Shown here one piece after another: positions 60,310 to 64,000 of a stretch of 64,000 nucleotides of DNA. Position 1 is the first letter of the stretch. The number at the start of each line of letters is the position of its first letter. Below the pieces are notes generated by a model that saw only the letters and a program-made list of their open reading frames with translations, was not told the DNA's origin and ran no database searches. A program made the translations under genes and the position numbers. This stretch comes from JBMORL01 sp049322335 (GTDB taxonomy: Bacteria > Bacteroidota > Bacteroidia > Flavobacteriales_D > UBA2798), in NCBI GenBank assembly GCA_049322335.1, contig JBMORL010000055.1, positions 59,448-123,447 of the forward strand. Direction: 5' to 3'.

Positions 60310-60745
60310 GGTAAAGAATTGTTAAGCATATAGAAAGAACGTCATTTATCGTGAAAGATTGTTTTATCCTCTTTATCGAAAAGCATTCCGTATCCGGTTT
60401 TTTAATGGTATTGCATTGTTCAAAGATCAGATATGGATTATTTCAAAAGTTGCGCATTAAAATTCATTGAAGTCAGTAGCAGTTGATTGAAAAAACCGGA
60501 AAGGACGGCAATACGCTGTCCTTTCTTTGTTTACGCAAGCCGCTCAAAAACAGCAACGGTCAGAAAATCAACTCCCAGCCCTGCTCCCAGTAGGAGCCGA
60601 AAGCGTGATTTTTCACCCATACTTGCAGCGTCAATACCGTCAATAGGTGTAGAAAAGCTGACGGTAAGATTGACGCTAATTGACGGTAAAACGCAAAGAA
60701 TTGACGCTATGACTGACGATAATTTACACTAAAAAAGGAGGACGT
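60310..60745. other. Intergenic region with the iteron-like cluster
   Basis: About 436 bases without a supported gene. The 5' half should contain the promoter of the minus-strand barrel gene. The 3' half carries seven copies of a 10-11-base ATTGACG-type motif (60627-60722), followed by a strong ribosome binding site AAGGAGG (60735-60741) before the ATG at 60746. An 81-codon frame at 60487 covers the repeats and looks like a by-product. Confidence 0.6.
60627..60722. repeat. Seven iteron-like copies of an ATTGACGSTAA motif
   Basis: Two minus-strand copies (AGCGTCAATA at 60627-60636, ACCGTCAATA at 60636-60645) face five plus-strand copies: GCTGACGGTAA (60657), ATTGACGCTAA (60669), ATTGACGGTAA (60679), ATTGACGCTAT (60700) and ACTGACGATAA (60712). 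The core is TGACG(G/C)TA. A group like this, just before the mobile-element genes, may be a binding site for an initiator, an accessory recombination site or an operator array. Confidence 0.7.
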
Positions 60746-61111
60746 ATGAGTACCACACAAGAAAAACAGGGTGAAAACACCCAAAAAAATGCCGATCAGC
60801 AGAAAACATGGCTGGAAATCATCAATGAATTCATCAAAAACCCGGTGGCCACATTAGGAGCCGGTGGATTAGGAGGTTTTTTATTGAGCCAGAATCTTGC
60901 CAATAACAAAATAGAACGGCTAAAGGAAGAACACCGGCTGCAACTGGAAGAAAAAGACAAGCAGATCAACAAACTCATTGACGGTACGCAGAAAATGAGT
61001 GAGAAACTTGAATCCACCCTGCGCGGATTATTGGGAAATACCGAAGATCTCGAACAAGACCCCAACGATAAAGTGTACCGGCCCAGGAAAAAGCAGTTTC
61101 GGTTGAAATAA
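60746..61111 (+). CDS. Membrane-anchored coiled-coil protein
   Basis: A 121-residue protein. A Gly-rich hydrophobic segment (NPVATLGAGGLGGFLLSQ, residues 33-50) is followed by a charged coiled coil (NNKIERLKEEHRLQLEEKDK) and a basic end. A strong AAGGAGG precedes the ATG by four bases, unusual in this phylum. No family recognised. First gene of the module that ends in the recombinase. Confidence 0.6.
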   Translation: MSTTQEKQGENTQKNADQQKTWLEIINEFIKNPVATLGAGGLGGFLLSQNLANNKIERLKEEHRLQLEEKDKQINKLIDGTQKMSEKLESTLRGLLGNTEDLEQDPNDKVYRPRKKQFRLK

Positions 61112-61126
61112 AAAAATGAAACGATT

Positions 61127-61381
61127 ATGAAATACGAAAAACAAACAGTAAAAGTACCCATCGAGATTTTTCTGGAAGTCTGCCAGATGATCTACACCGG
61201 AAATCTCTACAATAAAATCTTAGGTTCCAGTGAAACGATGGGAGAAGTCATTCTTGAAATTGGGGTTATCAAAGCCAACCCGTTTCAGCGCGATGCACTG
61301 AAAAATGTAATGAGTGCCGTGAATGAATGGAACCGGTACCGCTACGGACATGAAAACCCCGAAGATGTTTTTTTACGCTAA
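61127..61381 (+). CDS. Hypothetical protein
   Basis: An 84-residue soluble protein, VPIEIFLEVCQMIYTGNLYN, then MGEVILEIGVIKANPFQRDA and a helical end. It starts 15 bases after the coiled-coil gene and 12 before the next. I do not recognise it. It is probably co-transcribed with its neighbours. Confidence 0.55.
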   Translation: MKYEKQTVKVPIEIFLEVCQMIYTGNLYNKILGSSETMGEVILEIGVIKANPFQRDALKNVMSAVNEWNRYRYGHENPEDVFLR

Positions 61382-61393
61382 AAAATAAATAAA

Positions 61394-62080
61394 ATGAATT
61401 GCCTGCATTGTAATCAACCTATTGTATCCAAGCGCAAAACCAAAAAGTATTGCAGCAATACCTGTAAGCAGTATGCCTATTTGCATCGAACAACTGTTGT
61501 TCCACCTGCTATTGATAAAAATGAAAAAGTTGAACCTATTATTAACGAAGACAATTACGATTATGAAGAACAACCTGTTATTACCGAACCAAAATCCGGC
61601 TATAAAAAAATCCGGCCAAAGATTTTATCCATGCTGGATCACCCGCCTTTTAACCTTGAAAAGTATCTTGAATATTTTTCCACGCGCATAGGCGGAAGAA
61701 TACGCCCGGAAAATTTTCGGTCATTTGGATATGTGTGTAAGCGTATTCGCTGCATCATTGAAAATCTTTTTATGTTATCCTACAAGATAAAAGTGCATTT
61801 CAATACGGTTCATTTCTTAAGAAAAGCACTGGAAGAAACCCTTACTTCAGATCACATGAAATACCTGCCCGCAGATTTTCCATTTGGCGAACTGTTCCTT
61901 GATCTGTACAAGCAACTGGGGGAACTGGAAAAATTATTGAAGGAAAACAAAGAGGGAATAAAATTCACCCTTGAAAAAAGCAAGGTGGTGGTGTATGCCA
62001 ATGTACTGAGGATTGTGAGGGAATTTGCAGCATTCAGAACTCCCTTTTCAGGGCTGTTTCCTCATCTTTTCAAGGGCTAA
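61394..62080 (+). CDS. Zinc-ribbon-like hypothetical protein
   Basis: A 228-residue soluble protein. It begins MNCLHCNQPIVSKRKTKKYC-SNTCKQYAYLHR, a CxxC...CxxxC zinc-ribbon-type motif seen in DUF2116-like proteins, followed by an acidic linker (NEDNYDYEEQPVITEPKSG) and a long helical, basic domain (LFLDLYKQLGELEKLLKENK). A possible DNA- or RNA-binding accessory of the mobile element. It lies 12 bases after the preceding gene. Confidence 0.6.
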   Translation: MNCLHCNQPIVSKRKTKKYCSNTCKQYAYLHRTTVVPPAIDKNEKVEPIINEDNYDYEEQPVITEPKSGYKKIRPKILSMLDHPPFNLEKYLEYFSTRIGGRIRPENFRSFGYVCKRIRCIIENLFMLSYKIKVHFNTVHFLRKALEETLTSDHMKYLPADFPFGELFLDLYKQLGELEKLLKENKEGIKFTLEKSKVVVYANVLRIVREFAAFRTPFSGLFPHLFKG

Positions 62081-62154
62081 TGGGCTAATAGATAGGGACA
62101 ATACAGGGTAAAAACAAACATTGAAATTAATTAACTAACTTAGAGGAGAGTGTC

Positions 62155-62352
62155 ATGAAAAAAGTGAAGAAAAAGTTCATTGAACAGAAAGAAAAAATGC
62201 TGAAAAAATTACCGCTTCCATTGGGGATAGATGAAATGCTGAACCAACTGGCAGAAGTGATTTATCACAGCTATTTTAAAAAGTACCCGCATGAGTTGCA
62301 AAAAATCATCGGGTATGCCAAAGATGAAACGGATATTTTTAAAGCGGCATAG
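62155..62352 (+). CDS. Small hypothetical protein
   Basis: A 65-residue protein with a basic N terminus (MKKVKKKFIEQKEKMLKKLP) and a helical end (LAEVIYHSYFKKYPHELQKI). An SD-like AGAGGAG lies seven bases upstream of the ATG, which supports the start. It precedes the recombinase by 43 bases. No family recognised. Confidence 0.55.
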   Translation: MKKVKKKFIEQKEKMLKKLPLPLGIDEMLNQLAEVIYHSYFKKYPHELQKIIGYAKDETDIFKAA

Positions 62353-62395
62353 AATTGGATGCTGTTTTGGAAATTGAAAAATAAAAACTGGAACT

Positions 62396-64000
62396 ATGAA
62401 TAACAAAAAGATGCACAAAAGGGAAATGAAAACCGCAGAAGTAAAAAACTCTGCTGTATGGAACCAGTTTGCAAAACAAACAGGTGTAAGTAAGGAGAGA
62501 ACCGACAACTGCATTATTTACACCCGTGTGTCCACCAAAGAACAGGAAAGCGGTTACTCTTTGGATGCGCAGCGCAAGGAATGTGAGGAATATGCTCTGA
62601 AAGCGGGATATAATATTCAGGGGTATTTCGGTGGGACTTATGAAAGCGCAAAAACAGATGAGCGCAAAGAGTTTAACCGGATGCTTTCCTTTGCTAAAAA
62701 GAGTAAGGAGAGAATCACTTACATCATTGTTCACATGCTCGACCGTTTTTCGCGTTCCGGTGCCAATGCTATTTATATCAAAGAGCAACTCAAGGAACAG
62801 GGGATTTACATTCAATCAGTCCGCCAACCTGTAGATACTTCTACTTCGAGCGGGGATTTTCAGCAGAATATTCAGATGATCTTTTCCCACTACGACAACC
62901 AAGTGAGAAAAGAAAAGTGCATGTCGGGAATTAAGGAAGCATTGCTTAAGGGAGAATGGGTGACCAAGCCGCCAATGGGTTATGATGTGGTGTATTCGGA
63001 TGGGGTGAAAAAAATTGTGCTGAATGAGAAAGGGAGATTGATAAAAAAGGCTTTTCACTGGAAAGCGGAAGGTCAGTCGGCTGTAGAGATCATTGAGAAA
63101 CTGAAAAAATACGGGTTTGATTTATATCCGCAGCAGATGTCGCGCATTTTCAGGAACCCTTTTTACTGCGGGATGCTTTCTCATACGGTGCTGGAAGGAA
63201 AACTGGTAAAGGGTAATCAGGAAGAGTGTGTAAGTGAGGAAATATTTTTGAAAGCCAATGAGGTGTTGGATAAGTTGCCGCATGGGTATGTTCACATGAG
63301 AGCCACAGAACCCATCCCGCTGAAAAATTATGTGAAGTGCGGGCATTGTGGTTCCAATATGCCGGGTTACCTGAACCGTAAAAAGGGGCTGTGGTATTAC
63401 AAATGCCGGGTGAAGGGGTGTTGCAACAATAAGAGCGCAATACGGTTGCATGAGAAGTTTATGGAGATTATGGATTTAATGACGATAAACTCTGAATACC
63501 GCCAGCGGCTCAAGGGTATTATTGCCGATAAGATCACGGCTTTGCAGGAGGAAAAGATAGACGTGGAGAAATCACTGCTGGCGCAACTGAAGGAGGCACA
63601 GGCAAGGCTGGAACAGTTAGAGGAGCGGCACGCCTATGGTGAAATCTCCAAAGAAATTTACGGTAAGTTTAGCGTCAAATTGAAGGAGGAAGTGGAGAAA
63701 ATATCGAACCAGTTGCAGGAATGCCGCAAAAAGGTGTCGAACCCCGAAGGGCTGGCGGAAAGGATGCTGAATTACGCCAAAAACCTGCGGGAAGTGTGGG
63801 ACTTATGCGACTATAACGAGAAATTTAAAATGCAAAATATCCTATTCCCTGCGGGAATTACCTACAACAAAAAAACAGATAACTGTCGACCCATTGCTTG
63901 TGATCAATCCCTCGGCTGGATGGCGCGAAAACAGGGGGAAATTCAGGTAAAAGAAAAAGGGGAATCACCGCTGTTTTTGGTAAATTCCCCCTTGGTAGCG
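62396..64000 (+). CDS. Large serine recombinase, 3' end beyond the window
   Basis: A site-specific integrase of the large serine family; 535 codons are visible and no stop occurs before the edge. After about 38 residues the resolvase domain opens CIIYTRVSTKEQESGYSLDA, with catalytic Ser46, then HMLDRFSRSGANAIYIKEQL. The recombinase domain follows (GIKEALLKGEWVTKPPMGYD, FRNPFYCGMLSH), a zinc ribbon KCGHCGS...YKCRVKGC near residue 315, and a coiled coil (LLAQLKEAQARLEQLEERHA). Relatives are 450-600 residues, so it is nearly complete. It would move the element between att sites. The cluster of small genes before it belongs to the same unit. Confidence 0.93.
   Translation, partial: MNNKKMHKREMKTAEVKNSAVWNQFAKQTGVSKERTDNCIIYTRVSTKEQESGYSLDAQRKECEEYALKAGYNIQGYFGGTYESAKTDERKEFNRMLSFAKKSKERITYIIVHMLDRFSRSGANAIYIKEQLKEQGIYIQSVRQPVDTSTSSGDFQQNIQMIFSHYDNQVRKEKCMSGIKEALLKGEWVTKPPMGYDVVYSDGVKKIVLNEKGRLIKKAFHWKAEGQSAVEIIEKLKKYGFDLYPQQMSRIFRNPFYCGMLSHTVLEGKLVKGNQEECVSEEIFLKANEVLDKLPHGYVHMRATEPIPLKNYVKCGHCGSNMPGYLNRKKGLWYYKCRVKGCCNNKSAIRLHEKFMEIMDLMTINSEYRQRLKGIIADKITALQEEKIDVEKSLLAQLKEAQARLEQLEERHAYGEISKEIYGKFSVKLKEEVEKISNQLQECRKKVSNPEGLAERMLNYAKNLREVWDLCDYNEKFKMQNILFPAGITYNKKTDNCRPIACDQSLGWMARKQGEIQVKEKGESPLFLVNSPLVA

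Noticed and set aside
60487..60732. An 81-codon plus-strand frame
   Set aside because: It runs through the repeat array, its translation is low-complexity in the repeats and it has no recognisable motif.
1..64000. CRISPR arrays, tRNA and rRNA genes
   Set aside because: No regularly spaced repeats of 25-40 bases and no clover-leaf or rRNA segments were seen.

Overview
The window reads as one stretch of a Bacteroidota genome (chromosome or large mobile element). The evidence is nine exported proteins ending in type IX secretion (T9SS) sorting domains (eight type A, one type B), Bacteroidota-only families (HYC_CC_PP, GWxTD, RteC-like, CzcA-TolC fusions), A+T-rich intergenic DNA and few strong Shine-Dalgarno sites. 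I see no rRNA, tRNA or CRISPR array. Nothing identifies the species.

Layout. (1) 1-6.4 kb, minus strand: small metal-binding exported proteins, a jelly-roll-like T9SS protein and a multicopper oxidase, then an operon of an ArsR repressor, an ATP-cone/nuclease fusion and a P2-type ATPase cut by the left edge. (2) 6.5-18.8 kb: mostly ordinary cell-envelope genes: a lipoprotein, a beta-barrel translationally coupled to a 1461-aa alpha-2-macroglobulin, an archaemetzincin-like lipoprotein, a PadR/membrane protein pair, a GWxTD protein and a family 2 glycosyltransferase. (3) 18.9-28.1 kb, minus strand: a first heavy-metal RND operon in the order outer-membrane factor, adaptor, thioredoxin-like, metal-binding lipoprotein, His-rich protein, a predicted nuclease, pump. 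(4) 28.1-37.8 kb: T9SS proteases, another metal-binding lipoprotein, a methyltransferase, a His-rich protein, then a plus-strand operon of a thiol-redox T9SS protein, a second multicopper oxidase, a second jelly-roll-like protein and a cytochrome-like lipoprotein. (5) 38.1-43.6 kb: accessory genes bracketed by an imperfect 51-bp direct repeat. (6) 43.6-57.6 kb, minus strand: a P1B Zn/Cd-type ATPase, an S41 peptidase, and a second RND operon with a CzcA-TolC fusion, its adaptor, a beta-barrel, a 56-aa His-rich lipoprotein, a TlpA-like protein, an ion-channel-like protein and an SPFH lipoprotein. (7) 58-64 kb: a mobile-element module with XRE regulator, RteC-like protein, a cluster of seven iteron-like repeats, small unknown genes and a large serine recombinase running off the right edge.

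Together the genes suggest a multi-layer metal defence: efflux across the inner membrane by P-type ATPases, across the whole envelope by two RND systems, periplasmic binding by His/Cys-rich lipoproteins, and extracellular Cu(I) oxidation by T9SS-secreted multicopper oxidases. The oxidase/jelly-roll pair exists twice, about 30 kb apart, in opposite gene order. The most unusual points are two nuclease-like proteins embedded in metal operons, two proteins that look like fusions keeping an internal signal-peptide-like segment, and a shared ATTGACGSTAA-type repeat at 38.1 kb and 60.6-60.7 kb that may mark a mobile unit.
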